The notes: generated from the letters alone by a model not told the origin. A stretch of DNA of 64,000 nucleotides from Lytechinus pictus (GCF_037042905.1 NW_026974140.1:15984001-16048000), one strand, 5' to 3'. Counted from the first letter of the stretch, positions 34,373 through 59,220 are shown. Program-made: numbers and translations.

Positions 34373-37300
34373 TGGCATATAACAATGGACGTATGGTAAG
34401 TCGTTTGTATCAATAATTCAATTCTTGATGTAAATGATACAACAGCTTTCCATACATATGTCTGCATAGGCTTGCTTAATGTGACTTCCCATTAAGGCAG
34501 AATCTTCATTAGTCTTTCTACAGAATACACTCATAACACCCTAAAAAAAATAAAAAAGGTGAGCTTTAAAACAGAAAAAAAAACTGACATGGACAAAAAC
34601 AGTTTGTTGCTTTAAGCAAAATCAAAACATTTTAATTTATTATATGTAAATATGAAATGAGAGATGGATTTTTCTTGACTTAATCTACAGATATACATTC
34701 ACAGAAAAAAATGAAATTTAAACAAAGTCTTGGTATATAATCATATGACAACAGTAGTGTTATACACTGCATGTACAAAGAATTTCTGTACCTTCGTACT
34801 TTACAAAATAAACAGCGTTAATAATATTGATGATAACATCAATAAAAATAAAAATAGCAATAATATTAGGATTGATAATAACCACAGGAATTACTATAAT
34901 AAATAAACAATAATCATAATAAAGAGAGAGTAATCATAGTCTTGAGCACTAAGCAGAGTGGGTAAGCCTTTGTAAATAATAATAATAATATTAATAAAAT
35001 AATAATAATAAAGTAATATATCAGAATTGCACCAAATCTAGTCTAATTTCTATCCTATGAAGCATTCTCAAAGTGCACGCGATATAAATATTTCTTTTAC
35101 ATTACAAATGGTCATACATTAATGTATCGGCAAGTATTAACTGCTTCAGACTACCCATTACTATATTTTCCCATTTTGTGATGTCTCAGCTTTAGCTGAT
35201 CAAAATCGATCTGTAGTCTGTACTAACTCTACGATGCTACTATGAAGGATGGAGTAAATAACTTGACAAGATATCAAATGCTTAATTCATTTTATGTAAA
35301 AAGATCATACAAGTTCATAGGGCCTCTTACTTTCATGTATGTAGTGCCTATACTTTCAAAAATATGTATGTTCTTACTATTTAGTCCAGTCTCAATATTT
35401 TTCAAAACATTTTTCAAAATTTTTTACAGCATTAAATCATGTAAACATACCTTTGGTACATTGACCCAATGCAAGAATATTTCATATTTTTCCCTAAACA
35501 GTGTAAATTATTGTTAATTTTGAACAGCTTTCTTCACACAAGAAAAGTCAAAATCACTGACCCCTGTGTCAGAAAATGAAATATAATGTTATAATTTATG
35601 GGGGGAAAATCCTGGGATTTATATCTGATAAATGAACTCTGCTTCCAGTAGGGCACATTTCATCAACATATGTTGTCAGATAAGTTATAGGATCTTGTCA
35701 GATCTGAAAATTGTGAAGCACAGGTCTCTGGGATTTTTATCGTCAGTTTTGACAAGACTAATCATGAATTGCTTGCTCCCCTCTTATTTTCCATACAGCT
35801 TGTTGCAATAAACTTATGACCATTCAAATCTACTGATATCATAGCATTTGATTGGCCAATGGTAAGTTTGTGATGAAAGTTGCAATTGATATTTTGAACA
35901 AGTAAAATGAAATATAACCTGTGTTGTTATAGAACCATTACTTACTTTAATACATGCAATTGACTTCTTCTCTAACTCCCAAATGCTTTGTACAGGGATA
36001 ACCAATTAGTTAGTTCATGCACCAGTGGGCAACACTGTTTACATCACCATATATGTGAAATTTTCAATAAGTCTTTTGCATGTGAATTCTATAAACATGA
36101 CAACTTACGTTATAGCATATTATGAAGTAACATGTCTCTGTTGTACGCTGGTAGATAAACATTCTCATTGATACTCAACCAAATGCATAGGAGTCTACTC
36201 AAAATATAAAACCATATTTAAAAAAAAAGTTTTACTCAATTTTCATCAATGCTAATTATACAATATTGCATAAGGTAGGTGTTTGGTAAACAAAACAATT
36301 CATTAGATAGTAAATGCAATAAATAAAAATCATTAATGAGAAAATGGGCTAATGAAAGACAAAACTATTGAAATATCCCTTTTTTTACTTGGATGTTGTT
36401 TTCCTGGGTAGATGCAAAACCATTTTCATGTACATAAAAGTCTGCATTAGCCAAATAATCACCTCTATGTCAAATAATATCAGACTAATTTAAGCAAAGT
36501 ATCATTCTTCTATTGCCACTTCAAGTAAAAATCTCTTACTGGTAACTCAAAAATAATTTCAAAGAAATTAATTTCAGTACATGTAGTTACCTAACAGATG
36601 ATTTTTCATCACACCCCCATACTATCTGGATCAGTTTCTGACAGACATATTGCCCCTAAGACGTGTCACTCCTCTCAATAATGTTGATTGATTAAATGTT
36701 GATTGATTCTGTAATTCTGTAATATGCAATGATGCTGGACCTATTTTGTAAAATACCAATAGAATGAGAGTCATGGAATTGAGTATGGATAGAAAGATAT
36801 TCATAAATAAACATTCATGCTTTTATTTTCAGTAATTGTCTAACATAGCACTATTTCCCAAATTGTGTATGACTCGAACCAAATTGGTATTTCAAAAATC
36901 AGTTTGTAAGTTATGCATGACTGGTGATCCTATCCTGGGTACTGAAACAGATTCTTAATTATTTTGATTTCCATCAGCTGAAGTTGAAATCTGATCATTA
37001 TCAATTAAATTCTCACTAGTACACCCACTTTAATGAAGAACTCAATATTTCTGAAAATTTGACAAGGGTTATAGGAAATTATAGCAATAATTCTTTTTCG
37101 ATTCTTTTCCTAGGAAGTTGAAGCATTTTTGTATTGTCTACCCAAATGTGTGCACTCAGAAAGATTCTATAAAAAGATCATAGTAAAATTAAAGAAATAT
37201 TTTTTTTGGTATAACCTAAAAGGTGTAAGCATTTTGTATTGTCTACCCAAATGTGTGCAATCAGAAAGATTCTATGAAAAGATCATCGTAAAATCAAATA

Positions 37301-38787
37301 AATATTTTTTTCTTTGTATAACCTAAAAGGTGTAAGCATTTTGTATTGTCTACCCAAATGTGTGCAATCAGAAAGATTCTATGAAAAGATCATCGTAAAA
37401 TTAAACAAATATTTTTTTCTTTGTACATTAAGGTGTAAGCATTTTGTATTGTTTACCCAAATGTGTGCAACCAAAATATAAAGTGATCAATATGAAATTA
37501 AAATCATACTATTCATTCATTATAAGGTGTAAGCATTTTGTATTGTTTACCCAAATGTAAGAAATCAAACGTTCAATGGATGCATGTCAATAGCAATCTA
37601 AATTTACTTCTTAAACATTTCATATGCAATAGTTATATTCCTAATTCAATCTTCAATCTTGTTTCTTATAAACTCAAAAGTGATACTCAGTGATAATTGA
37701 TAATTTCTTATACTTCAGGTGCAAAGTGGAAATGAAATGCTAACAAGATTCTGCACATTTTGTCCATATCAATATCATAAATCATTCTTATTAAAAAGGT
37801 AATTTTTGAAGGTATTGTGGAAAATTCATACTTTAGATTTGAACAATTCTATTTTGAAAAACTAATTCCAAGTATCAATTTCCTTCAAATACTGAAGGAT
37901 ATTGTTTCAGTGCTAATTCATAATTTGCGACTTGGGATACAGGATACAAATTAATATTGTAGAAATTTGAAGTTCATTCCAGTCACTGCTAGCCAGTTAA
38001 ATACTATTGGCAAAAAATTCTTTCATTACCTCTTATGTGTGAACTAAAATCTAGATCTATCCAGAAAATGTCTTAAAGTGTACAAATGTACACAACAATT
38101 ATCTATCACCTCATTTTGTATCTTTTTCAAAGCTATGAAATATCTCCACAATCAAACAATTGCCTATGATAGAAAATCAAACTCGGGTTGCCCGATGTGA
38201 CATCTTTCATCCAATAATCCATGCTAAACATTTCATTAACCAAGATGATTTCCCTAAATTTCTTTGTATTCTGGTGCCATATGTGTTTCCAGCATTCTTT
38301 ACACACATAGATATGATGCAGTTGGACATCTTCATGCATAATAGTAAATGTTCATTTCAATGCATAAAACAAAAATCATTCAACTTGACTTATTACTATG
38401 TTATCTCAGTGCTTAAGTTACCAAACCAAGGAAATGGGTGAGAGATGGATACATAGATGGAAAGAAACAAAGAACAGGACACAGAAGAAGCAGAGGAATT
38501 TACACCGAATCCTCCTACAATCATCATGATGAAACAGATACTTCGGAAAAAAATAAGAAAGAATAGAATCCAAAAATTCAAAAATCAACAAAGAAGAGGA
38601 ATAAGAATGAAACAGTAATGAAATCTCATATGATTCAGAAAAAACAAGAAAGAAAAAAAAGTGAAATTACAATGAAACACTTCTGAAACCTGGTCTAATC
38701 AATGATATATTGTCCTACAGAGGAATTCAATGAAATCTGTTGCTTTGTTGCTACGGCAGGCAGCCTTGGTTTGGAGTACTGGTTGTT
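34373..38787 (-). other. UBE3A 3' flank and probable 3' UTR
   Basis: Continuous non-coding sequence downstream of the UBE3A stop. A minus-strand AATAAA (plus-strand TTTATT) lies at 34636-34641, and others are scattered, so the poly(A) site is uncertain. Contents: an AAT-rich simple repeat at about 34975-35012 and a five-copy tandem repeat at 37113-37575 (listed separately). No ORF with support. Confidence 0.35.
37113..37575. repeat. Five tandem copies of a ~95-107-bp unit
   Basis: GCATTTTGTATTGTCTACCC followed by AAATGTGTGCAATCAGAAAG begins at about 37123, 37230, 37336, 37439 and 37533 (periods 107, 106, 103, 94). The middle copies are nearly identical and the outer ones diverged, as expected for unequal exchange. 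It lies 1.2 kb beyond the UBE3A stop, possibly inside its 3' UTR. Confidence 0.85.
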
Positions 38788-50303
<11,516 letters not shown>

Positions 50304-51065
50304 CTATGGAATGAATGAAAGAAAAAAAAAATCAAATTTATTCTGCACAAGAATGAAAAATTTCCGCAAACATGTACAAATAAGTCAAATAATATACAGT
50401 AGTGTGGAGGGAAAGACCTTCACACTGTATGTAGAATCCACTTAAAAATGAAAATGCCTCAATTTGTCTCATTTTTCACTCTTATTTTTATGTTTACAAT
50501 TTATATTTGGTAGGACTTAAACCTAGCACACCATCTTCTTGAGTTTCTGATGAAACTGTAACCTGATGCAGTGATGCACTACACACTGCGCTAGCAAGCG
50601 TTTGCTAACAGGAGAGGTTTCATAGGATTAGGCCTACATAGAGTTGAAACCAATATTTTAACTGTAGTCATATAGTGGATTCAATTTTTTCTGACAAATC
50701 AAGTCAATATCATTGGTAGATATATTAGATCCTGCACCATAATCTGATGGAGTTAAGCCATATTTCGTTAACTCATTGAGTGCTTCGTGCACGCTACGTA
50801 TCCTACTATAACATGCCACACTCGTGCTCGCACGCCTACTATTGATTGCTTTGTGCTTGCATTGTTTCCTACCCTCGCCTGCTTCGTGCATGACTGCGCA
50901 AATTCGGAATTACAATCGTTACGCCGTTTTGCATTGTATTGCGCATTGCATGCACGCCGTAATTAGCACTATTGTGTGTAGTGCGAACTCTGCTTTCTGA
51001 CAGATCAACTTACTCACGCGATTTACATTCGACTTTTTCGAGTATTTCTACATTTTTTACAAGAT
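50304..51065. promoter_or_regulatory. CpG-containing region upstream of UBE3A, candidate promoter
   Basis: Between about 50740 and 51030 CpG density rises over the AT-rich background (CTTCGTGCACGCTACG, CTCGTGCTCGCACGCC, GATTTACATTCGACTTTTTCG). This is the first such patch 5' of the known UBE3A exons on its strand, and an open frame on the plus strand begins at 51066. It could be a shared, divergent promoter. No transcript evidence. Confidence 0.3.
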
Positions 51066-51257
51066 ATGGCTCCGCCTCCGAGAGGGAAGAGACCTAGGTT
51101 TTTTGATCCATACAAAACACTCCACAAAATGGAACTACTTGATACAACTCATCTTTTAGCGGTAAAGATAATAACCAATCCATATAATGAGGACACCATT
51201 AAAAGGGGTATGAAATTTCCTACAACTTTACTACACAATATTTTGTGGATAAACTAA
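51066..51257 (+). CDS. Orphan 63-codon ORF, possible first exon
   Basis: Starts ATGGCTCCGCCTCCGAGAGG (strong +4 G) and reads MAPPPRGKRPRFFDPYKTLH, basic and proline-rich, then MELLDTTHLLAV. A GCG|GTAAAG donor near 51161 would end the exon after TTHLLA. I do not recognise it, and no second exon was found. Alternatives are chance ORF or a transposon fragment. The downstream sequence (about 51300-51420) carries repeated GGCACAGGGG and TTAGCAYYG words, typical of repeat DNA. Confidence 0.25.
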   Translation: MAPPPRGKRPRFFDPYKTLHKMELLDTTHLLAVKIITNPYNEDTIKRGMKFPTTLLHNILWIN

Positions 51258-51989
51258 TCGTTAGAGAGTTAGAAGCAATTGTAATCAAAACTATTGAAAG
51301 GAGTGAATACGACTCGCGATCCCAAAACCAATGTGGCACAGGGGGGTTTTGTGGCTGGCACAGGGGATTAGCATCGGATTAGCACTGTGGCGTTGGGTTA
51401 GTAGCGTGTATGGCATGTTAAGAGTTAAACACTTTTCTAAGCTATTTAAAATCAGATTGGCTTAATAAATGGCATCTATCTTTAAAAAAATTGTGTACAG
51501 TACATTCTGTATGTGACTTGCCACCCCCAAACCAACGATAAAGTTGCCAAAAATGAATTTTAAGATTTTTATTGAGCTTGAAAAAGAACATCCTAAGCAT
51601 TAGAATGAAACGTAAATTGTCAAAATTGTCGACAAAAATCCACACACGCTTATATCTCATCTTTTATTCAGCTTGACAACTTTAATTTTTACGAGTACAT
51701 GTAAGAATAGGAAATACTCTTTGTAGAGAACCATTCTTGACATATTACTGGCTTTGGGGTGGAAGTATTGTATGGTGTGGCACATCAAGTCTGCAGAGTG
51801 CCTTTTACATGCGCATTACTCATCATCAGCATGATGTCATGATCATGTGATAAAGACCTGTGCAAACAGTAACAAGGTGCCATTGCCAATGTGCAGTATA
51901 ATTCATATTTTCAATATTAAAGTGTCTTTTAAACTGTTACTACACCATACATGTATTTTATCATGTTTTTCTTCATTTCAGTTGTAATT
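51258..51989. other. Intergenic, no gene seen
   Basis: Contains short repeated words GGCACAGGGG (51335-51365) and TTAGCATCGG/TTAGCACTG; otherwise nothing supported. Confidence 0.4.
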
Positions 51990-52340
51990 ATTAAAGGGCA
52001 CTTCCATCCCAACAAAAAGTTGATTTGAATAAAAAGAGAATAAAATGAGTAATAATGCTGAAAATTTTATCAAAATCAGATATAATTTATAAAATAAGAA
52101 AGTTATAACACTTAAAAGAATAGCTTATCTCCACCTATATGCACATCCTGGTTGATATTCATATGAGGGTTCCGATGACATCATCTACATGTACATGTAC
52201 ATTTACTCCATATTTTTATAAGCAATACAAAATATTTTAATTTTCTCCTCAATATAAAAATTATAATGCAAAAAAAAGTTGAACTCCTCCCAGAACATGT
52301 TGAAATGTAATTGTTGAAATTCATAATGATTGAGCAAATG
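51990..52340. mobile_element. GGACAAGTCCACCCC-family MITE, 3'-truncated
   Basis: Begins TTAAAGGGCACTTCCATCCC and shares AACAAAAAGTTGATTTGAAT and TTTTATCAAAATCAGATATA with the full copy. The closing TIR is missing. Confidence 0.75.
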
Positions 52341-54104
52341 AGCAAGATTTACATGTATCCAAGTCCTCTCGTGGCTGAATTTCTCAAAGAATTTAACCAC
52401 TTTCTCCTTAAGTTAAATTGATTGTTTTTGTATTTATAAGAGGAAAGAGTAAATTATATTGGTAATTTCTTTTGAATAAAATATTTTGATAAATAAGTGA
52501 ATTTCAGGTCTGAAACCCCCCCCCCCAGAATTTTCTTCCTCTGTTTTCTGTTGCAAATTGTGCAAATGTGCAAAACTTTTTGGGCACAAATACTATTTTT
52601 GTCATGAGAAAGCTCAAACTCTATACCTTCTTACAATGCCACTCTTGATATGTGGCACCTTTTACAAGTAGATGGGTCAGCAGCCAGCTGTTCCCATCAA
52701 GATACAGACAACATTTTTGAAAATTCTGAGTAGCAATTTTATATTAAAACTTAGATCTTTAGCTTTATCATAACCAAAAAATCATTTGGGCTCAAACAGA
52801 AATTAAGTGTAAAAATAACATGAAAATATATTTTGTACCATGTTTTACCTAGATATTACATTTTTTTTTTAATCCAGAAATATGACCAGAAAGAATTATT
52901 TTTCTTCTCTATAAAGATACCAAAAGCATGAAATTTGGTCAATATTTACAGCAGCAATGGCTGAATAAAAAGAGATGTTTTCATACGCACCAAGCTCATT
53001 AACATAAAATACATGTAAGCTACTTTTTGTGGACCTGCCGACAGACTGGTGAATTGTGCAAAATGAATGCGTGGAGACATACATGTATACATTGACAATC
53101 ATTTGTTTTCCATGTACATGTAGGCCTAACACTAACATAAAAAAAGTGACAGGCTAGGCCCAGGCTAAGCCTAAAACCCATGATTTTTCATAAGAAATCA
53201 TAAATATCATAAACATATGAAGGGGGAGGGGACCCATGTCTGTGCACCTACAAATTTAACCGAAGATTAAAAGTGAATTTATTTTTATTCCACAAAAAAA
53301 TTTCAGTTCATACTGTTCCTTATATTAATGAGCAAGTGTGCCAAAAATCTCGTAAAAATTTGAAAGAAAATTTCAGATTGAACAAAAACATGGTGCTCCA
53401 TGTCTGCGGACCCAGGCCGTGACAAACAAGCTTGCCAAGTGAAAATGACGTGCGGGCAAGCATTTCTCAAAGTAAATTGCCCAATCAGGCAAGTGGTTGT
53501 TTGAAAATAAAACAAATAAAATGCTGGTAAATTTCAATAAATTTTGGATAAATTACAATTATTGGCAAATCATCTCTCATACAATGTCAAACCAGTAAAA
53601 AAACAGTGGAAACATGTAAAATCAGCGCCAATTTACCAATAACTTATCGCCAGGTAACTCATTCGGAGAACAGCTACATGTAAATGTATGGGGGCTGCAA
53701 TCTTACGCTCTAAGATACACTGTGCGCATGCGCTACTATTTGGCGCAACTTGCCGATGACGAAGACTGGGGAAACATATTTTTTTCGCCCGCGGCCGTGT
53801 GCGCATTCTCCATACATCGGCGCTACATGCACATTATGAGCAAGCCAGCTGATTCTCGAGCTCGCTAGCGCTGCAATCTTCATGACTCAGCCTCGAGATT
53901 CATGATAGTTCCCAAACGAGTAAATAATGAGTCGTAAGACTAAAATTGGCGATTTTGTCATCACGATCGACAGTGACTTAGTTTTATAGCTCCAAAGGTA
54001 GTTTGAGTAAAGCTACATGTACTAGTGAAACTTAGTAAAAATTAGCAGATCCAAGTCTTATGCTCTTCATAATCATTATACATGTATTACGTTAATGATA
54101 TAAA
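52341..54104. other. Intergenic, no gene; CpG-rich patch 53690-53890
   Basis: Mostly AT-rich with homopolymers (C-run about 52517-52526, T-run 52861-52871). At about 53690-53890 there is a GC-rich patch (GCGCATGCGC, CGCCCGCGGCCGTGTGCGC, CTCGAGCTCGCTAGCGC) that could be a promoter or repeat edge. Confidence 0.4.
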
Positions 54105-54177
54105 TGTTAAGCGCTTAGAAACTAATGTAATAAGCGCTATATAAATGTACATTATTATTATTATTATTATTATTAAG
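54105..54177 (+). repeat. Retroposon tail with (ATT)n
   Basis: AAGCGCTTAGAAACTAATGT, AATAAGCGCTATATAAATGT, then ACATTATTATTATTATTATT. The GCGCTATATAAATGT(ATT)n form is that of the 3' end of a retroposed element. The body upstream was not recognised. Confidence 0.55.
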
Positions 54178-55054
54178 TCTATGATGGCAATAAGAAGTGA
54201 TGTCATGACTTTGCTGAAAATAAACATATATACCTACCTATGTGTGTTTACTACATGATTCTCGTTTGCTGTTATTTCTCTTGACCTTTAAAATTAAGTG
54301 TAGTACCGTCATTTTGTGTCTATTTTTAATTACAACGTTATTTTCACCTTCTATCTTACTCCAGAAATGTATTGTCATGTTTTACCACCGAAATTCAACA
54401 GCCCTGACCTTTGTTTGACATACGTGTAGCGCATCGCGTGTTCAAAAGTTAATCTGTGCGAGCATCACTGAATTCTGCTGCACCACATGAGATATGCAAC
54501 CCGAAAGTTGTAGCGGCCATTCGCTCCCGCATCACGCTCAGTCCCCATGTCAAATGTGGTGAGCATGCCGTCAACTTGAATTCTGCACAAATTCAATGAG
54601 GTAAGAATTTTCCAGTTTTTTATTTGTAATTGGTTATTTTGAAGATATGATACTAAATTTGCAAGATAGCGGCTTGTTTTTGATGAAGATTTGTTTATAT
54701 GCCATTTTGACAAGAGTTACGACAAACTTTTGTATAATTATCTTTTTCATATTAGAAGGATGCACAAGAAAAATATTTTATAGTATACCGTACATCATTA
54801 TTGGCAGTAATATCATTATGTGAGAAGTGAGATTTTATTGATAGTCAATGGCGACAATAGTCAAATATGACTAATCGGCACTCAAACCAACATAAGAAGA
54901 AGAAGAAGCAAGAACGTTTGCAAACTCAGAACAAAATCACTGCTTTCTTCATTTTTAGCACATTTTTCGATGACCCCGTTCAATTTTTAGCTAAGGTAGC
55001 CGCCGTGTACTTTGGAATTATGGCGCAGAATCCACATTTTTAATGACGAAATTT

Positions 55055-55145
55055 GACTTTATAATTGAATTGAATAACTTTATTGACCATAAAGGAAATT
55101 CTTCTTTCACTGCTTTACACACATGTAGATACAACGTATATACAC
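55055..55145 (-). mobile_element. 3'-end fragment of a non-LTR retrotransposon
   Basis: On the minus strand this reads AAGAATTTCCTTTATGGTCA, then ATAAAGTTATTCAATTCAAT. The GGTCAATAAAGTTATTCAATTC ending is that of CR1-like LINE 3' tails. Only the end is present, as expected from 5' truncation. Confidence 0.5.
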
Positions 55146-55209
55146 AGAAAAAAACAAAAGGTGATGAAAACTTGTGAACATGAAGAAATAATTCCAACTC
55201 AGCCTCAGG

Positions 55210-55460
55210 TATCAGGGACTCGATTTTAAGGCGCGCGAGAGCGATCGCGCGCTACATGCGCGCCATAATCCATTTTAGGTAGCGCGATTAATAGCACGCC
55301 TCGCGATCGCTGAGCAGAAATGCCTAAAGTCGCCCTCGAAATCACCCAAAATCATGCTTTCGGGGGCGACATAAAATCTGAATGTCGCCCCCGAAATTAT
55401 TGCCGAGTGATAACAACTCAACGGCCCACTAGCGCCATATGCTCGAGCTCCGCTTACCAT
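55210..55460. other. CpG-rich patch with inverted GCGATCGC words
   Basis: GGCGCGCGAGAGCGATCGCG, CATGCGCGCC, GCACGCCTCGCGATCGCTGA and two opposite copies of a GCCCYCGAAAT word (CGCCCTCGAAATCACCC, TTTCGGGGGCGACA, TGTCGCCCCCGAAAT). Could be a transposon edge or a regulatory island. No ORF supported. Confidence 0.4.
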
Positions 55461-55971
55461 TTAAAAATCATCCAAAATCCACACTCAAAATCATGAATAA
55501 GCCTTGAAAATAGCGAGCGCAGTTTCAAATTCCGAAGTTGCGTCTTTTTTTCTGTACCACGTATTTCCATACACATGGTACCAGGTATGGAAAAAAAAAT
55601 CAACGCTACGGTCGGGAAACAGTTGCATGTATAGGGATCCATTATGACTACCACCATGTGCAATTTTGAATGCACGTGTTTACCCTACAGATATCACAAT
55701 TCTGTGATAAAATAATTCGAATTACACAGGAAATAAATCCCAGTCTATTAACCTAGCATTGGTGAGTTGTCATTCGGCTTTGCTCTTCAAAACGGCCTAT
55801 TAACATCCAAAATAAGTTACCTTATTTATTAATTATAACTAAAAAATCATTTTTTTTTCTTTCTAGGGGATGAGGTAAATATCAGAAAATAAATCATCAA
55901 ACAAAGCTCCATCTATTTTACAAGGCCGGCGCATGTACTAGCTAGCCAGTCGGAGCTCTGTCTCTCTGCCA

Positions 55972-56112
55972 GAGCTCCGGGGCCTGTTGCATGACGAGAT
56001 GAGCGATACGTACATGTAGGAACGTCCTAGGACCATTCTTCCGAGATAGGAAGATTGGCGACAAATCAGCGCTTTCCGTTTCACGAAGGCAATTTTGTCT
56101 TTCAAGTCCACG
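55972..56112. mobile_element. Short element of the GGGGCCTGTTGCATGA family, copy 1
   Basis: GGGGCCTGTTGCATGACGAG, then GGACCATTCTTCCGAGATAG and TTTCACGAAGGCAATTTTG. The second copy is at 57856-57980 in opposite orientation. Confidence 0.5.
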
Positions 56113-57855
56113 ACATCGTTTGATATCGATAATATCGGGAAAATATTTAGTCTTCATCGTCGCCTGAACCTTTTATTTCGGAATGACGACTTTTCATAAA
56201 ATCATATATTTCAATAAAAGGGGATCAAATAATGTTTTATTTATTACTGATTGTAGAATTGATGTATGGAGCGTACTTTATGAGGTAAAAAGAGAAAAAA
56301 CTTTCAAGATTCACAAACATAACTGGATAAAATCGAAATTTTCATTATTTCCCTTATTTAGAACACGGTGTCCTTTTAGAGACACCTTTCATTGATATTT
56401 CGACGAAAGAGACCCTTGTCCGACATAAAAATTGATTTAACTAAGTAATGTCGACATTTTATTAGTTCAATATACTGATTTTTTATGCATATATATATAT
56501 ATAATGATGATTTTGCAAATTATGCGTTAATATGTTATCTGTTGAGGTAAAAATAGGGTTTGAATGGAGTAAACAAAATCAACAGTGTCTGATTGTATGA
56601 GACTAAAAAGGAAAATATGAGAGGCTGCCTGTGAAAAATCTAATTTATTTATTTTATTTGTCAGATATAACGCAAGAAATAAAAAATGTGAGTGTTTATA
56701 GTATAAACATACCTCAGTTGCATGATGAGTAACCGAAGACAAGGAAACTATGAAAATTGCTGCGAACATGTCCAAGTGGATAAAGTAGTGCTTTGAAATA
56801 ACAATTAAAACATAGAAAAAGGTGTGCAATCCGCAATGGAAAAAATACTATTTACAGAAATAATGCTAAATATTACAATGATCATAAACGTTGGTCATCT
56901 GTCAAGTTGATCACTTAATTTATGGAAGCTTATATAAGAATATAGTTTAAGAATATAAAAAATATATATGTTCAACATTTCAAAGTTGAGGAGTAGAGAC
57001 TATACATTATTGCTTTATAACATTACATAGGGGCCGAAAGGGGCCACCCTACGATTTAAAATGCGCCTCTCCATATGGACTTTCCATAATCTTTTCTTTA
57101 ATGAACTAGCTTATCTTCATTTGTAATAATTGTGATGGATTCGTTAGCTATAGGCCAAATCTGTATCTTAAATTCAATTAGCTATTTTGTTAATGCAGAC
57201 TCTTTTTTGTTTTGTTTCACTGTTTCACATCTCAATCATGAGTTAGCCCAAATCCGACAATTAATTTTCATTGATTAAAATAAATCTCAGCAAAAAATAA
57301 TTAGGCCTATAATGAAAATGAAATAAAAACAAATGAATAATTTACCATGTTTAACATTTTAGTTTTGTATCTTGTTTTGTTTTAGCTGAAGGTTATAAAC
57401 ACGTTTTTTACCTTACATCATTTCTTTTAAAGAAATTTGTTTTCATGTTGTTTAATTATCCATTAAAGCATGAGGGGTCAGAGAGATAGTTCCGCCCATT
57501 TCGATATTTCAAATAAAAATTAATGGAAATGGTGTGGGGATAGGACGGAGAATAAAAGAAAACATATTTCAAAAAAAATATTTGGGCCTACATTACCCCC
57601 GGACATAATGCCCGGAGAAGTTAAAATGACATGTTTTTGGTCGTCTAGCCGTGCAAAAAGACGACCTGTAATTGATGACAACTAGCCCCCATATAAAAAA
57701 TAACTTAGGGCCATCCCAGATAAAATGCATCAGTGTGCAACCCCCAAAAAATGTTTAAAGGTGATATGTCAGTGTGGCTTGCCGTAAACGCATTTTCTCT
57801 CAATGCCGACGGTGGCGGGCGGTGTGCAAAGAAGATCATGCCTACGTAGGACATG

Positions 57856-57980
57856 TCTGGAGGTGTCTTTCCAAGGACCATTCTTCGTATCGCCCAAATC
57901 GGCTTTGTGAAACAGTTGAGCGATATCTCGTTCTTACGTAGAATGGTTCTACGAAAGACCCTTTCATGCAACAGGCCCCT
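57856..57980. mobile_element. Short element of the GGGGCCTGTTGCATGA family, copy 2
   Basis: Contains GGACCATTCTTCGTATCGCC, CTTTGTGAAACAGTTGAGCG, TACGTAGAATGGTTCTACGA and ends TTTCATGCAACAGGCCCCTG, the reverse of the start of copy 1. ATTCTTCGTA and TACGTAGAAT form a partial palindrome. Confidence 0.5.
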
Positions 57981-58934
57981 GGGGTACAATTCGCTCAGTA
58001 AAGGCCTCAATGATGGTGATTTTCTGTTTCAGACAGAGTTTACATTTCAGGTATATTATTCACAACTGCCAATAAAGTTTGATGATTTCTTCATTGTCAT
58101 GTATAATTAAGTTCTTAATGAATACATTCTCACCGAATTTAGACTCCCCCATACGGAAATGCAATTTTCATGGAGATCTGCGTTTTCAAAGAACTTCAGG
58201 AAAAGTTAGGGTATGTGGGCCTTTATTACATGTACATGGCCGAGTACAGGGTATTGTACTGGAATAGACGGAGTAGAAATTAGATATTGAATTCATTTAT
58301 ATCCAAGTCCAACTCATAGTCACACACACACGCACACCCAAATCCAGGATTCTAAGCATGAAAAAATGACTTTAAAAATCATACAATATTAAACAAAAAG
58401 TAATAATTCATTAATAAGTGAACAGGTATTCCTCAAAATACAAAAAAGTAGCATTTAAAAAGAGCCCCCGAAATTTGACCAAAAACTTAAAATGGAGCCC
58501 TCGAAAAAAGAAAAAAAATTGTCAGTGACTTAACTTTTAGCCAAAGTCAAAACCTCACTCAAACAGGTTTTATAACACACAATCTAATTACAATACATTG
58601 TAAAACAATTATAAATATTGCATATTCGATTGTTTCCTTCCTTTGGTTGTTGATTGTAACTTAGTATATATATTTCCTCCATCCGTTTTGTTAATTGGAC
58701 AAAAAGCTCCCCTTGTATGTTGAAGAGCTTTTTGCAGTGCTCCTCTACCGCTCTCCTTAAAAGTGAGGTATGGTACACTAAAAAATCTACAATACACAAG
58801 CATTTGAAATACAAATCAAGGTTAAAGTCGAGTTTAGGAATAAATTTATATTCTAGAATAATCATGTTTAGTTATACAAGTACTGTAGTTATCGGCAAGA
58901 AGTAAAGATCAAGCTGATGCAAGTGAAATTGCAA

Positions 58935-59012
58935 TAGAGAGTAAGGGAAGTGCAATAGTAATAGAGAGTAAGGGAAGTTCAATAGTAATAGAGAGTAAGG
59001 GAAGTGCAAGAG
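58935..59012. repeat. Three copies of a 27-bp minisatellite
   Basis: The unit AGAGAGTAAGGGAAGTKCAA plus TAGTAAT repeats with a 27-bp period at about 58936, 58963 and 58990, ending GTGCAAGAGAGAG. Confidence 0.85.
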
Positions 59013-59220
59013 AGAGATTTTGGAGTTGAAAAATTGGGTGAGTGCCTGTGTATATAAGTTGTTTAATGTGTGTTGTGGTGATTGCCTGTGCTGGCTTGTG
59101 AAATAAGATTGCCATGTCAACATGTCGAATCGAATGGAGGCATACATGTATGTCTAACGTCAGGGCCCAGGCGCGTTACTTTACTGTCTCTCCAGATGTC
59201 TAGACTCTAGCAGTACTATA

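Noticed and set aside
37113-37575. CRISPR-like regular repeats
   Set aside because: Units are contiguous ~100-bp tandem copies with no distinct spacers, in an animal genome.
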